From positions 682,001 to 746,000 of the forward strand of contig CAWEWH010000005.1 in NCBI GenBank assembly GCA_963812775.1: DNA of 64,000 nucleotides. Direction: 5' to 3'. Below are positions 37,330 through 46,004 of this stretch, in pieces (the stretch's first letter is position 1; each line of letters starts with the position of its first letter). This DNA is from CAWEWH01 sp963812775. GTDB taxonomy: Bacteria; Pseudomonadota; Alphaproteobacteria; Rhizobiales; Beijerinckiaceae. The notes below the pieces were generated by a model. It did not search any database. It had not been told where the DNA came from and saw only the letters and a list, made by a program, of their open reading frames with translations. The translations under genes and the position numbers were made by a program.

Positions 37330-37551
37330 CTAGAACCGGCCGAACCAGTTCAGGTTGACCACATGAGCGAGCGATTGAAACGGCTTGCTGCACTCGGCGT
37401 GGTAGAGGCCGGTGAGGCCGCGATGGCCGTGGGGATCGGTGTCGAAGCGGACCTCGACACGGTGCTGATCAGTGGTGATCGGCGCCTTGCAGCTCGTGCA
37501 CCAAGGTTGATGCGGACCGCTGCTGCCGCTGGGCATGGGATCGAAAGCCAA
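37330..37551 (-). CDS. Small Cys/His-rich putative zinc-binding protein
   Basis: A 73-residue protein on the strand opposite to its neighbours. It contains WCTSCKAPI near residue 17 and YHAECSKPF near residue 49, a C-x2-C ... H-x2-C spacing that suggests one zinc site, with an HRVEVRFDTDPHGHRGLTGL strand region between. Start is TTG at 37551, preceded at normal spacing by GGAGGGACTG, a strong ribosome binding site. The combination of good initiation signal and paired cysteines makes it more than a random frame. Function unknown; a small regulatory or nucleic-acid binding role would be speculation. Confidence 0.65.
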   Translation of the reverse strand: MAFDPMPSGSSGPHQPWCTSCKAPITTDQHRVEVRFDTDPHGHRGLTGLYHAECSKPFQSLAHVVNLNWFGRF

Positions 37552-37718
37552 CAGTCCCTCCAGAAACGATTCGCGATTGCGTCACGTTGGCATGGCCATG
37601 CTGTGAGCCCAAGACGACCCAGCGGGTCGGCTGTGGATGGCTTGGTCGGCGGGGAAAAGTGTGGCGGGGGCGGCTGGTCTGCCAGGCGCCCATGTCGCCC
37701 CCGGCGGGGGGGCGCGTG

Positions 37719-38669
37719 ATGGCCGCTCCGCCACTGCCCTCCTGGAACGACGGCCCCGCCAAGTCCGCCATCCTCGACTTCGTCGCCAGCGTCACCGACA
37801 GGCGCGGATCGGATTTTGTTCCGCTGGCCGAGCGCATCGCCGTCTTCGACAATGACGGCACGTTGTGGTGCGAGCAGCCGATCCAGGTGCAGGCGTTCTT
37901 CGCGCAGCACCGGCTCGAGGCGCTGGCCGAGCAGGATCCGGCGCTGCGGGAGTGCCAGCCGTTCAAGGCGTTCCTCGACCGCGACGTGAAAACCATTCAT
38001 GCATTCGGCAAGCATGCGGTGTTCGAGATGGCCTTCAAGACGCATGCCGGCGTCAAGAACGAGGAGTTCGACCGCATCGCGCGCGCCTTCTTCGCCGTCG
38101 CCAGGCACCCCAAGCTCGGGCTGCTGTTCAAGGAATGCGTCTATCGCCCACAGGTCGAGTTGCTGCGCTTCCTGCGCGCCAACGGCTTCAAGACCTACAT
38201 CGTGTCGGGAGGCGGCATCGACCTCATCCGCGCCTTTGCGGAGGAAGCCTACGGCATTCCGCGCGAGCAGGTGATCGGCTCGAGCGTCAGGACGCGCTTC
38301 GACGCGGAGGCCGGCCGCATCGACCTTCTCAAGCTCGCCGTGCTCAACAGCTTCAACGACCGCGAAGCCAAGGTCGAGAACATCGGCCTGCATATCGGCC
38401 GGCGACCGATCTTCGCCTTCGGCAATTCCGACGGCGACCTCGCCATGCTGCGCTACGTCAAGGCCGGCCACGGTCCGTGCCTGTCTTTGCTTCTCCATCA
38501 CGACGACGCAGAGCGCGAGTTCGCCTACGATCGCGACTTCAGACTGAGCCCGCTGGTCGAGGCCCTCGACAAGGCGCAGGCCTATGGCCTCACGGTCGTC
38601 AGCGTGCAGCGTGACTGGAGGATGGTGTTTGCCGCCGCGGCGGCGCTTCCCGCCGCAAGAGCAGGGTGA
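37719..38669 (+). CDS. HAD-family hydrolase (phosphoserine phosphatase-like)
   Basis: 316-residue HAD phosphatase. Motif I is AVFDNDGTLWCEQP near residue 36, with an N-D-G-T nucleophile loop. Motif II is TYIVSGGGIDLIRAFAEE near residue 160, and motif III/IV is PIFAFGNSDGDLAMLRYV near residue 232. The cap helices between give a subclass resembling phosphoserine phosphatase or PgpA-like proteins in alphaproteobacteria; the exact substrate is unknown. ATG at 37719 is chosen because it directly precedes the conserved start; the ATG at 37692 is in frame. The stop is four bases before the next gene, a DUF1622 membrane protein, so they form a pair. Confidence 0.88.
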   Translation: MAAPPLPSWNDGPAKSAILDFVASVTDRRGSDFVPLAERIAVFDNDGTLWCEQPIQVQAFFAQHRLEALAEQDPALRECQPFKAFLDRDVKTIHAFGKHAVFEMAFKTHAGVKNEEFDRIARAFFAVARHPKLGLLFKECVYRPQVELLRFLRANGFKTYIVSGGGIDLIRAFAEEAYGIPREQVIGSSVRTRFDAEAGRIDLLKLAVLNSFNDREAKVENIGLHIGRRPIFAFGNSDGDLAMLRYVKAGHGPCLSLLLHHDDAEREFAYDRDFRLSPLVEALDKAQAYGLTVVSVQRDWRMVFAAAAALPAARAG

Positions 38670-38673
38670 CGCC

Positions 38674-39045
38674 ATGAAGGAATCGCTCGTCTTCGCGACC
38701 CACCATGCGGTCACCGTCATCGACGCGATGGCCCTGGTCATCGTCTTCGTGGGCACCGTCGAGGCGTTCGTCCTGGGCCTCAAGATCATGCTTGCCGGAC
38801 CGGCCGGGCACGAGCGGCGAGAGGTGTGGCTGCGCTATGGCCGCTGGCTCGTGGCGGGCCTCACCTTCCAGCTCGCCGCCGACATCATCGAAACGTCGAT
38901 CGCCCCGACATGGGACGATATCGGGCGGCTGTTTGCCATCGCGGTCATCCGCACCGGGCTCAACTTCTTCCTTGAACGCGACTTGAACGAGGCGCGCCAG
39001 CGCCAGCGCGACTCCGAAGGGCGAGGCCACGCTATGTCGGCGTGA
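38674..39045 (+). CDS. DUF1622 family membrane protein
   Basis: 123 residues with three hydrophobic helices: VIDAMALVIVFVGTVEAFVL near residue 16, LVAGLTFQLAADIIETSI near residue 60 with the family-typical acidic-polar end, and FAIAVIRTGLNFFLERDLN near residue 88. This is the DUF1622 layout, a small inner-membrane protein often found near stress genes. It starts four bases after the HAD hydrolase stop and is followed 96 bases later by an HdeD-like gene. Function unknown. Confidence 0.87.
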   Translation: MKESLVFATHHAVTVIDAMALVIVFVGTVEAFVLGLKIMLAGPAGHERREVWLRYGRWLVAGLTFQLAADIIETSIAPTWDDIGRLFAIAVIRTGLNFFLERDLNEARQRQRDSEGRGHAMSA

Positions 39046-39141
39046 TATTGTATCTATGCGGGCGTGGGCTGCGGTGGCCGGGCAGGCGGCCGCCCCTTCG
39101 CTCACATGGTAGACGGCACGGCAAACCAACGGAGACCCATC

Positions 39142-39729
39142 ATGGCGACCTCACTCACCGCGAATTCTCCCCTCGGCGGGGGCATGCTGCTGCATGCCTT
39201 GGCCAAGAACTGGTGGCTCACTCTGCTGCGCGGCATCTGCGCCATCGTGTTCGGCGTCCTCGCCTTCGTCTGGCCGGGCATGACCCTGGTCACCCTCGTG
39301 CTGCTCTACGGCGCCTTCGCGCTGGCTGACGGTGTCTTTGCGCTCGCCGCAGCCATTATGGGTGGCACGCCCCTGCCGCGCTGGTGGCTCGCCGTCGTCG
39401 GTCTGCTCGGCATCGCCGCTGGCATCGTGACCTTCGCGTGGCCCGGCATGACCGCCCTCCTGCTGCTGTGGTTCATTGCCGGCTGGGCGATTGCCACGGG
39501 CGTCATGCAGATCGTCGGCGCCATCCGCCTGCGCAAGGAGATCGACAACGAATGGTGGTTGGTTGCCGGCGGCGTGCTGTCGGTGGTTTTCGGTCTGGTG
39601 CTCGTCGTGCAGCCCGGGGCCGGCGCCCTGGCGCTGCTCTTCGGCATCGGCGCCTATGCGGTCGTATATGGCATCATTCTCGTGTCCTTCGCGTTTCGCT
39701 TGCGCCGGCACCGCCACGAAGCCGCGTGA
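39142..39729 (+). CDS. HdeD family membrane protein (DUF308)
   Basis: 195-residue membrane protein of the HdeD/DUF308 family, implicated in acid resistance in enterobacteria. It has six hydrophobic segments arranged as three similar pairs, with the repeated pattern G-x(4)-G-x(6)-W-P-G visible as VFGVLAFVWPGMTLVTLVLL and GIAAGIVTFAWPGMTALLLL. The third copy is VVFGLVLVVQPGAGALALLF. The tail is basic (RLRRHRHEAA). Start at ATG 39142 has GGAG eight bases ahead. No operon partner is certain; the neighbouring DUF1622 gene points to a general envelope-stress setting. Confidence 0.92.
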   Translation: MATSLTANSPLGGGMLLHALAKNWWLTLLRGICAIVFGVLAFVWPGMTLVTLVLLYGAFALADGVFALAAAIMGGTPLPRWWLAVVGLLGIAAGIVTFAWPGMTALLLLWFIAGWAIATGVMQIVGAIRLRKEIDNEWWLVAGGVLSVVFGLVLVVQPGAGALALLFGIGAYAVVYGIILVSFAFRLRRHRHEAA

Positions 39730-39771
39730 CGTGAAGCGCGACTGGAAACGGGTATTCGACTTCGAGCCGTA

Positions 39772-39819
39772 GCGCATGATCCCGAAAAGCAGGCGCGGTC
39801 TCGGATAGGCTCATGTGCC
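39772..39819. repeat. Intergenic palindrome, GATCCCGAAAAGTG family
   Basis: Single palindrome with left arm GCGCATGATCCCGAAAAG and a diverged right arm TCTCGGATAGGCTCATGTGC. It follows the HdeD-like gene. Confidence 0.7.
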
Positions 39820-39939
39820 AGGTGCGCGCGTCGCGCGGCATCGGTAGATTTTTGGCGCCACATGCGGGAACTGCCCGATATGCCGGCGCGCCCCTGGCGC
39901 TAGAATTCGAGCGAGTTCGCTGTAGGACCGAGGCCCCAA

Positions 39940-40215
39940 GTGTCAGGGCGCATCTTGTTCAAGGACGCCGTCGAGGTTCGGCGCGACGCCGCCCATCACA
40001 ACCCGCACGTGCCGCGCCGGATCGGCAACGTCCACGAGGCGCTGGCGTCGCTTTATCAATACGGCCTTGAGGAATTTCGCCGCAACCCGCTCGGCAAGCC
40101 CAGCTGGGAGAAGGCCCGCGTCAATCTCCTGCGCGCCGTTGCCGATCCGTCCCCCGAGCGGGTGAAGTCGGCACAGGACGCATTCGAGGACCTGCTGCGC
40201 AGGGCCGGCATCTGA
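39940..40215 (+). CDS. Hypothetical small protein, faint DUF982 resemblance
   Basis: A 91-residue protein starting at GTG 39940 with GAGG six bases before it. It is soluble and basic. The order of an early strand (ILFKDAVEVRRDAAHH), then RIGNVHEALASLYQYG, then KARVNLLRAVADPSPERVKS and AQDAFEDLLRRAGI recalls the small rhizobial DUF982 proteins, in which a central helix is followed by a helix ending in AR-x-AF. The likeness is judged by eye only. It stands alone between the HdeD-like gene and the convergent phnN. Confidence 0.55.
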   Translation: MSGRILFKDAVEVRRDAAHHNPHVPRRIGNVHEALASLYQYGLEEFRRNPLGKPSWEKARVNLLRAVADPSPERVKSAQDAFEDLLRRAGI

Positions 40216-40286
40216 CGGGGGCAATTCCGGCGACGCTTCGGGGGGGAGCCTTGTGGCGCTGGAGCGGGCCTGCGCGAGGCGCCGGG

Positions 40287-40853
40287 CTACAGGACCGGCT
40301 GCGCCGCGAGGCGCCGTCCCGCAAAACCGTGCAGGAAGCCGATCAGCTGGGCGACGCTGCCCTCCAGGTTCACGTCATTGTGGATGCGCAGATCTGGCGC
40401 GGACGTGTCAATCGATGCCCGGGCCAGGCGCGACGCGATGCTCTCGCCGTCCCGAGCCCGCGCGGCCAGGCGCTGCTTGAGCACCGCCTCGGGGGCCGTC
40501 ACCTCGACCACCGCGATTGAGCCGAAGCGCTCGATTGCTTCGCCGACCACGAGACGCGAGACATTGGCCACGACGATGTGTCCGCGCTCCGCCTGCCGAG
40601 CCGCGTCCTTCGGCAGCGCATAGCCGAGCCCATGGGCCCGCCAAGCCAAGGCAAAGTCGCCGGCCTTGAGACCGCGCTCGAAATCGTCCTCGGTGAAGGT
40701 GTCGTGCTCCTCGAAGGCTGAGCTCGGCCGGGTCACCAGGCGTCGCGGAAAGACGAAGCGGCCATCGCCGGCAAGGCGGTTGCGGGCGTGCGCGATGAGC
40801 GTGTCCTTACCGGCGCCACTCGGGCCGACCACCAAGACGAAGCCGCCGCGCAT
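40287..40853 (-). CDS. phnN: Ribose 1,5-bisphosphate phosphokinase PhnN
   Basis: Makes 5-phosphoribosyl-1-diphosphate from ribose 1,5-bisphosphate, the last step that returns C-P lyase carbon to PRPP. 188 residues of guanylate-kinase fold: P-loop VVGPSGAGKDTLIAHA near residue 8, FPRRLVTRPSSAFEEHDTF near residue 35, AWRAHGLGYALPKD near residue 70, and VEVTAPEAVLKQRLAARARD near residue 120. The start ATG 40853 follows the phnM stop by 28 bases; a second ATG at 40858 is out of frame. It is the last gene of the phn unit. Confidence 0.93.
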   Translation of the reverse strand: MRGGFVLVVGPSGAGKDTLIAHARNRLAGDGRFVFPRRLVTRPSSAFEEHDTFTEDDFERGLKAGDFALAWRAHGLGYALPKDAARQAERGHIVVANVSRLVVGEAIERFGSIAVVEVTAPEAVLKQRLAARARDGESIASRLARASIDTSAPDLRIHNDVNLEGSVAQLIGFLHGFAGRRLAAQPVL

Positions 40854-40881
40854 CGCATCGTTCCTCAAAGGGACCTTTTCC

Positions 40882-42045
40882 TCAAGCAACCTGGCGCCCC
40901 TGGCGCCAGACCTGCGCCGCCACGGGGATGTCGCTCGCCATGCGCACGCGCACGAGATCGGCGCGCTTGCCCGGCGCGATGACGCCACGGTCGGCAAGGC
41001 CGGTCGCCGCGGCCGGATTTGCCGTGACGGTGGCGATGGCGTCCGGCAACGTAATTGACGGCCCGCAGCGCGGCAACTGGAAGGCCCCCATGAGCAGGCT
41101 CCCCGGCACATAGTCGGACGACAGCACCTTGAGGATGCCTTCGCGGGCGAGGTCCTCGGTCGCCACGTTGCCGGAATGCGAGCCGCCGCGGATGAGATTG
41201 GGCGCGCCCATCACGACGGTGAGGCCGTGCTCGTGACAGGCCTTCGCCAACTCAAGGGTGGTCGGAAATTCGGCGACGACGACCCCCTCGGCGACCGCCA
41301 GCTCGACCTCCTCGCTCGTCGTGTCGTCGTGGCTGGCAAGCGCGATGCCGTGGCGGCGCGCCAGGTCGACGAGAAGCGGGCGATTGCGGGCAGATTGTTC
41401 GGCGCCTTCGCGCATCTTGCGGTCGACGAGGACGCGGATCTCCGTCTCGGATTTGCCGGTCTTGCCGCCGTAATAAATGAAGTACTTCTCGATGCTGCGG
41501 AACTGACGCTGGCCCGGCGTGTGGTCCATGAGCGATATCAGGTTGACCGGATAGCGCGACACGAACGCCTCGACGGATGGGATAACGTCTGGCGACGGGA
41601 CCTCGCAGCGAAGATGCGTGAGGTGCTCGCAGCGGAAGAGGTTCTGGCGGCGCGCCAAGCTGATCGAATCCGCCAGCGTCGCGAGCTCGCCGCCGAGCCC
41701 GCCGCCGTCGACATCGCTGCCGGCGCGCAGCGAGTCGAACACCGTAGTAATGCCGGACGCGGCGATCTGCGCGTCGTACGCGAGGACGGCGCCGAGCGGA
41801 TGCCAGCGCACTTTGGGGCGCGGGCTGAAATGGCTTTCTAGATGATCGGTGTGCAGCTCGACAAGGCCGGGAATGAGGAAGTCACCGTCAAGGTCGAGGC
41901 CGCGTTCAGGGGCGCGCCCGGTGCCGAGCTCGGCGATGCGGCCGCTCTCGATGCAGAGCCAGCCGGTTTCGATCCGATCCGGCAGCACGATGGCTGCATT
42001 CTCGAGAACGAGCGAGGGGGTCTGCGTTTCGGGGTACGCGCGCAT
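40882..42045 (-). CDS. phnM: Alpha-D-ribose 1-methylphosphonate 5-triphosphate diphosphatase PhnM
   Basis: Amidohydrolase-fold enzyme that removes diphosphate from the triphosphorylated ribose alkylphosphonate in the C-P lyase pathway. 387 residues. Metal ligands appear in PGLVELHTDHLESHFSPRP (HxDxxE form near residue 62), in LMDHTPGQRQF near residue 170 and in ALASHDDTTSEEV near residue 245, followed by GAPNLIRGGSHSGNVA and VLSSDYVPGSLL. These are diagnostic of PhnM. The start overlaps the phnL stop as TGATG, so the genes are translationally coupled. Confidence 0.95.
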   Translation of the reverse strand: MRAYPETQTPSLVLENAAIVLPDRIETGWLCIESGRIAELGTGRAPERGLDLDGDFLIPGLVELHTDHLESHFSPRPKVRWHPLGAVLAYDAQIAASGITTVFDSLRAGSDVDGGGLGGELATLADSISLARRQNLFRCEHLTHLRCEVPSPDVIPSVEAFVSRYPVNLISLMDHTPGQRQFRSIEKYFIYYGGKTGKSETEIRVLVDRKMREGAEQSARNRPLLVDLARRHGIALASHDDTTSEEVELAVAEGVVVAEFPTTLELAKACHEHGLTVVMGAPNLIRGGSHSGNVATEDLAREGILKVLSSDYVPGSLLMGAFQLPRCGPSITLPDAIATVTANPAAATGLADRGVIAPGKRADLVRVRMASDIPVAAQVWRQGRQVA

Positions 42046-42758
42046 CAGGCGGCCGCCCTAACCGAGAACTGTGTAACGTCGATGACGCGGCTGGCCACAG
42101 CCTCGCGCACGTCCTCGTCGTGAAAGATGCCGACGATTGCCGTGCCGGCCGCCTTCTTGCGCGCGATGAGCTCGACCACGACGGCGCGGTTCTTGGCGTC
42201 GAGGGAGGCGGTGGGCTCGTCGAGAAGCAGGACGGGCCGGTCGGCGACGAGGCCGCGCGCGATATTGACGCGCTGCTGCTCGCCGCCCGAGAAGGTGGCG
42301 GGCGGCAGCCGCCACAGCCGCTCCGGCAGATTGAGCATGGCGAGCAGCTCGCGGGCGCGGTCGTCGGCCGTCTCCGGCGCCAGCCCGCCTTCGCGGCCCG
42401 CCGCGACCACGAGATCGAGGGCGCTGACGCGCGGGATGACGCGCAGGAACTGGCTGACATAGCCCATCACGGTGCGCCGCAGCGCCAAGATGCGCCGTGG
42501 CGTGGCGCGCGCCACGTCGATGGTCTCGCCGCCGTCGCGCACCAGGATGGCGCCATGGTCGCAGCGATAGTTGCCGTAGGCGATCTTCAGCAGCGACGAC
42601 TTGCCGGCGCCCGACGGGCCGCCAAGCACCACGCATTCTCCCGCCGCTGCCGCGAAGCTTACGCCGGCGACAACCTCGAGCCTGGTGCCGGCCCGCAAAT
42701 GCAACGTGAAGGTCTTGGCGACGTCGCGCAGCTCGAGGAGGTTCTTGATGCAGGCCAT
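42045..42758 (-). CDS. phnL: C-P lyase system ATP-binding protein PhnL
   Basis: ABC-type ATPase without a transporter partner that accompanies the C-P lyase core complex. 237 residues. Walker A is GGPSGAGKSSLLK near residue 47, the signature is FSGGEQQRVNIARG near residue 150, Walker B is PVLLLDEPTASLD, and the H-loop histidine is in VGIFHDED. PhnL-specific text includes GNYRCDHGAILVR and VGYVSQFLRVIPRVSALD-like sequence. It starts one base after the phnK stop and ends overlapping phnM. Confidence 0.95.
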   Translation of the reverse strand: MACIKNLLELRDVAKTFTLHLRAGTRLEVVAGVSFAAAAGECVVLGGPSGAGKSSLLKIAYGNYRCDHGAILVRDGGETIDVARATPRRILALRRTVMGYVSQFLRVIPRVSALDLVVAAGREGGLAPETADDRARELLAMLNLPERLWRLPPATFSGGEQQRVNIARGLVADRPVLLLDEPTASLDAKNRAVVVELIARKKAAGTAIVGIFHDEDVREAVASRVIDVTQFSVRAAA

Positions 42759-42759
42759 G

Positions 42760-43542
42760 TCAGGCAGCCAGGACCGAGGAGACGAGAAGCTGGGTGTAGG
42801 GCTGGCGCGGGTCGTCCAGCACCTGGTCGGTCAGGCCGCTTTCGATGGCGCGGCCGCTCTTCATGACCAGGATGCGGTGCGACAGGAGGCGGGCCACCGC
42901 CAGATCGTGCGTCACGATGATGGCCGCAAGGCCAAGCTCGGCCACGAGCCCGCGGATGAGGTCGAGAAGGCGGGCCTGCACCGACACGTCGAGCGACGAG
43001 GTCGGCTCGTCCATGAACACAAGGCGCGGCCGCGTCACCAGGTTGCGGGCGATCTGCAGGCGCTGGCGCATGCCGCCCGAGAAGGTGCGGGGCGTGTCGT
43101 CGACGCGGTCGCCGTCGATCTCGACGCGGTCGAGCCAGTCGAGCGCGGTGGCGCGGATGTTGCCGTAGTGCCGGGCGCCGACGGCCATCAGGCGCTCGCC
43201 GACATTGCCCCCGGCCGAGACGCCCATGCGCAGCCCGTCGCGGGCGTCCTGGCGGATGAACCCCCAGTCGCTGCGCATCAGCGCGCGGCGTTCGGCTTCC
43301 GCAAGGGCGAGGAGATTGCGCACGCCGCCGTCGCGCGTCCGGTAGCGGATGCTGCCGCCATCAGGCTCGAGCTCGGTGGCCAGCAGACCGAGCAGCGTCG
43401 TCTTGCCGGAGCCTGACTCGCCGACGACGGCGAGCACTTCGCCCTCGTAGAGATCGAAGGAGACGTCGGCGCAGCCGAGGCGGGCGCCGTAGCGTTTGCT
43501 GAGGTCGCGCACCTCGAGCAACGGGGTGTCGGGCCCGCTCAT
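42760..43542 (-). CDS. phnK: C-P lyase system ATP-binding protein PhnK
   Basis: Second ABC-type ATPase of the C-P lyase machine; in E. coli PhnK docks on PhnJ. 260 residues. Walker A is GESGSGKTTLLGLLATEL near residue 41, followed by the PhnK-typical EAERRALMRSDWGFIRQDAR near residue 85 and RMGVSAGGNVGERLMAVG. The signature is FSGGMRQRLQIARNL, Walker B is LVFMDEPTSSLDVSVQ and the H-loop is IVTHDLAVARLL. The start overlaps the stop of the preceding acetyltransferase gene as ATGA. Confidence 0.95.
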   Translation of the reverse strand: MSGPDTPLLEVRDLSKRYGARLGCADVSFDLYEGEVLAVVGESGSGKTTLLGLLATELEPDGGSIRYRTRDGGVRNLLALAEAERRALMRSDWGFIRQDARDGLRMGVSAGGNVGERLMAVGARHYGNIRATALDWLDRVEIDGDRVDDTPRTFSGGMRQRLQIARNLVTRPRLVFMDEPTSSLDVSVQARLLDLIRGLVAELGLAAIIVTHDLAVARLLSHRILVMKSGRAIESGLTDQVLDDPRQPYTQLLVSSVLAA

Positions 43543-44003
43543 GAGGCGACTCGCAGCGCGACGCGAAAGCTGTAGCCGTGGCGCTCGAAGCCGAGGCCGT
43601 CATAGAAGGCGTGCGCCGCATCGCGCTTCAGGTTGGAGGAGAGCGCCAGCTTGTAGCAGCCGCGCTGCCGCGCCAGCCGCACGGCGTGATCCATCATGGC
43701 GGCACCGATCCCTTGTCCTTGGCGCTCCGGCGCCACCGCCACGGCTTCGACGACCGCCGAGGGCGAGCCGAGATGCGCGAGATTGTCCATGACCAGGAGC
43801 GCGAAAGTGCCGACGATGGCGTCGCCGCGCTCCGCCACGAAGAGCGTGTAGTCGGGGTAATCCGAGAACCTGGCGAATATCGCGTGCGCGTCCTCGCGCG
43901 ACAGGACGGCGCCATCGTCGAGCGCCGGCTGGCCGTAGAGGGCAAGAATGCCGTCGAGATCCGCCGCCTCGGCGGGGCGGACGCGAAGGTCTGGCCGCGT
44001 CAT
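43539..44003 (-). CDS. GNAT-family acetyltransferase within the phn operon
   Basis: 154-residue GNAT acetyltransferase. The acetyl-CoA loop is VAPERQGQGIGAAMMDHAV near residue 92 (the Q/RxxGxG/A motif), preceded by the strand VVEAVAVAP and followed by YKLALSSNLKRDAAHAFYDGLGFERHGYSF. It sits between phnJ and phnK with ATGA overlaps on both sides, so it is produced with the C-P lyase. PhnO of E. coli acetylates aminoalkylphosphonates and is an analogue, but this protein is not an obvious orthologue. A role in modifying aminophosphonates is a position-based inference. Confidence 0.88.
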   Translation of the reverse strand: MTRPDLRVRPAEAADLDGILALYGQPALDDGAVLSREDAHAIFARFSDYPDYTLFVAERGDAIVGTFALLVMDNLAHLGSPSAVVEAVAVAPERQGQGIGAAMMDHAVRLARQRGCYKLALSSNLKRDAAHAFYDGLGFERHGYSFRVALRVAS

Positions 44004-44887
44004 GGCACCGCCCCCGCAAGCTGCGGCGGCGTTTCGGCCAGCTCAGCGCCACGATGACCGGCATTGCGGCGCTCCTCGCAGAAGTCGGTGTCGGAACAGA
44101 CGAACATGCGGCGGCCGCGATCGTCGAGGATCACCTCGTCGAGATAGACGCCGGTTCCGCCGCACAGCGCGCATGGTTCGGAAAAGCTCTGCACACGGAA
44201 CGGGTGATCCTCGAAGTCGAGGCTCCTGACCTCGGTGTGCGGCGGCAGCGCATAGATGCGCTTCTCGCGTCCGGCCCCGAACAGCTGCAGCGCTGCCATG
44301 CGGTGCATCTTGGGATTGTCGAATTTGGGGATGGGCGAGGGGTCCATGACGTAGCGGCCGGCGACGCTCACCGGGTAGGCGTAGGTGGTGGCGATGTGGC
44401 CGTGGCGGGAAATGTCCTCGTAGAGCTTCACGTACATGAGGCCGTATTCCTCGAGTGCGTGCAGCTTGCGCGTCTCGGTCTCGCGCGGCTCGAGAAAGCG
44501 CAGCGGCTCGGGGATCGGCACCTGGTAGACGAGGATCTGCCCGGCGGCCAGCGGCTGCTCGGGAACGCGGTGGCGGGTCTGGATGACGGTGGCGGCGGCC
44601 GTCGATGTCGTCGTGGCCACGCCCGCCGTCTTCTCGAAGAACTTGCGGATGGAGACGGCGTTGGTGGTGTCGTCGGCGCCCTGATCGATGACCTTCAGCA
44701 CGTCGTCCGGCCCCAGCACGGCGGCGGTGACCTGCACGCCTCCGGTCCCCCAGCCATAGGGCATCGGCATCTCGCGGGACGCGAACGGCACCTGGTAACC
44801 GGGAATGGCGATAGCCTTGAGGATGGCGCGGCGGATCATCCGCTTCGTCTGCTCATCCAGATAGGCGAAGTTGTAGCCGCCGCTCAT
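44000..44887 (-). CDS. phnJ: C-P lyase catalytic subunit PhnJ (radical SAM)
   Basis: Cleaves the carbon-phosphorus bond of ribose-linked phosphonates using SAM and a 4Fe-4S cluster. 295 residues. The start is MSGGYNFAYLDEQTKRMIRR, and the family stretches RAILKAIAIPGYQVPFASRE and PMPYGWGTGGVQVTAAVLG follow. The cysteines are in the PhnJ pattern C-x2-C-x21-C-x5-C: EPCALCGGTGVYLDEV and then FVCSDTDFCEERR near residues 240-275, covering cluster ligands and the thiyl-radical cysteine. Stop and start overlap neighbours (phnI stop at 44884, GNAT start at 44003), so the genes are translationally coupled. Confidence 0.96.
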   Translation of the reverse strand: MSGGYNFAYLDEQTKRMIRRAILKAIAIPGYQVPFASREMPMPYGWGTGGVQVTAAVLGPDDVLKVIDQGADDTTNAVSIRKFFEKTAGVATTTSTAAATVIQTRHRVPEQPLAAGQILVYQVPIPEPLRFLEPRETETRKLHALEEYGLMYVKLYEDISRHGHIATTYAYPVSVAGRYVMDPSPIPKFDNPKMHRMAALQLFGAGREKRIYALPPHTEVRSLDFEDHPFRVQSFSEPCALCGGTGVYLDEVILDDRGRRMFVCSDTDFCEERRNAGHRGAELAETPPQLAGAVP

Positions 44888-46004
44888 TCGGCCGCCTCCT
44901 TGAAGCCTGGCTCGTCGCTCTCGCGCCGAGCGCGGCTTTCGGCATGCTCCCGGCGCATGCGGCGCACCAGCTCGAGCTCCGCCTGGAAATCGACGTAGTG
45001 CGGCAGCTTGAGGTGCTCGACGAAGCCGGTGGCCTGCAGGTTGTCGGCGTGCGAGAGCACGAACTCCTCGTCCTGGGCGGGGGCGACGACCTCCTCGCCG
45101 AGCTCGCGCGCCCGCAGCGCCCGATCGACCAGCGCCATGGCCATGGTCTTGCGCTCGTTGTGACCGAAGGCGAGGCCGTAGCCGCGCGTGAAGCGCGGCG
45201 GCTCGGCGGCAGAGCCCTTGAACTGGTTCACCATCTGGCATTCGGTGAGCGTCATGCGGCCGAGGGGGACGGCAAAGCCGAGCTCCTCGGGCACGAACTC
45301 GATCTCGACCTCGCCGAGCCGGATCTCGCCGACGAACGGATGCGTGCGGCCGAAGCCGCGCTGCGTCGAGTAGCCGAGCGCCAGCACAAAGCCCTCGTCG
45401 CCGCGCGCCAGCGCCTGCAGCCTGAGGTCGCGGTCGGCCGGGAAGCCGAGCGGCTCGCGCGTGAGGTCGGCGACTGGCGCTTCGGCGAACGCCGTCTCGC
45501 GCTCGATGAGATTCTCGTCGCCGAGGAGGTCGGCAGATGCGTGCCGCCGGCGTATCGTCCGTCGTCGGCGCTTCGGGAGCGCCCGGCGTCGCGCCCTCCG
45601 CCGCGAGCGCAAAGTCGACGAGTCGGTGCGTGTAATCGAAGGTCGGGCCGAGCACTTGGCCGCCCGGCAAGTCCTTGAAGGTGGCCGAGATGCGACGCCG
45701 GATCGTCCATGGCGCCGGTGTCGGCGGGCTCGCTGTAGCCGAGGCGCGGCAGGGTCGTGCGGTAGGCGCTGACGAGAAACACCGCCTCGATGAGGTCGCC
45801 GCGGGCCTGCTTCAGGGCGAGCGCCGCCAGATCGCGATCGTAGAGCGAGCCTTCCGCCATGACACGGTCGACCGCGAGCGCCAGCTGCTCGGCGATCTGC
45901 GCGACCGAGATTTCCGGGACGGCGGGGTCGCCGCGCCGCGCCTCGGCAAGCAGCCGGTGCGCATTGGCGATGGCGGTCTCGCCGCCCTTGACCGCGACAT
46001 ACAT
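44884..46004 (-). CDS. phnI: C-P lyase core subunit PhnI, two frameshifts as sequenced
   Basis: Core subunit that, with PhnG, H and L, attaches the phosphonate to the ribose of ATP. About 372 residues. The start MYVAVKGGETAIANAHRLL is standard PhnI, followed by EAVFLVSAYRTTLPRLGYSE. Near 45705 the frame changes, and KDLPGGQVLGPTFDYTHRLV continues in another frame. Near 45545 it changes again into ENLIERETAFAEAPVADLTR and GRMTLTECQMVNQFKGSA up to the stop. The span is two bases over a multiple of three, as two insertions would give. The start overlaps the phnH stop as TGATG. Confidence 0.93.

Noticed and set aside
37350..38789. 479-codon minus-strand frame opposite the HAD hydrolase
   Set aside because: HAD motifs on the plus strand are decisive. 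Only the separate 73-residue minus-strand frame at 37330-37551 shows its own signals.
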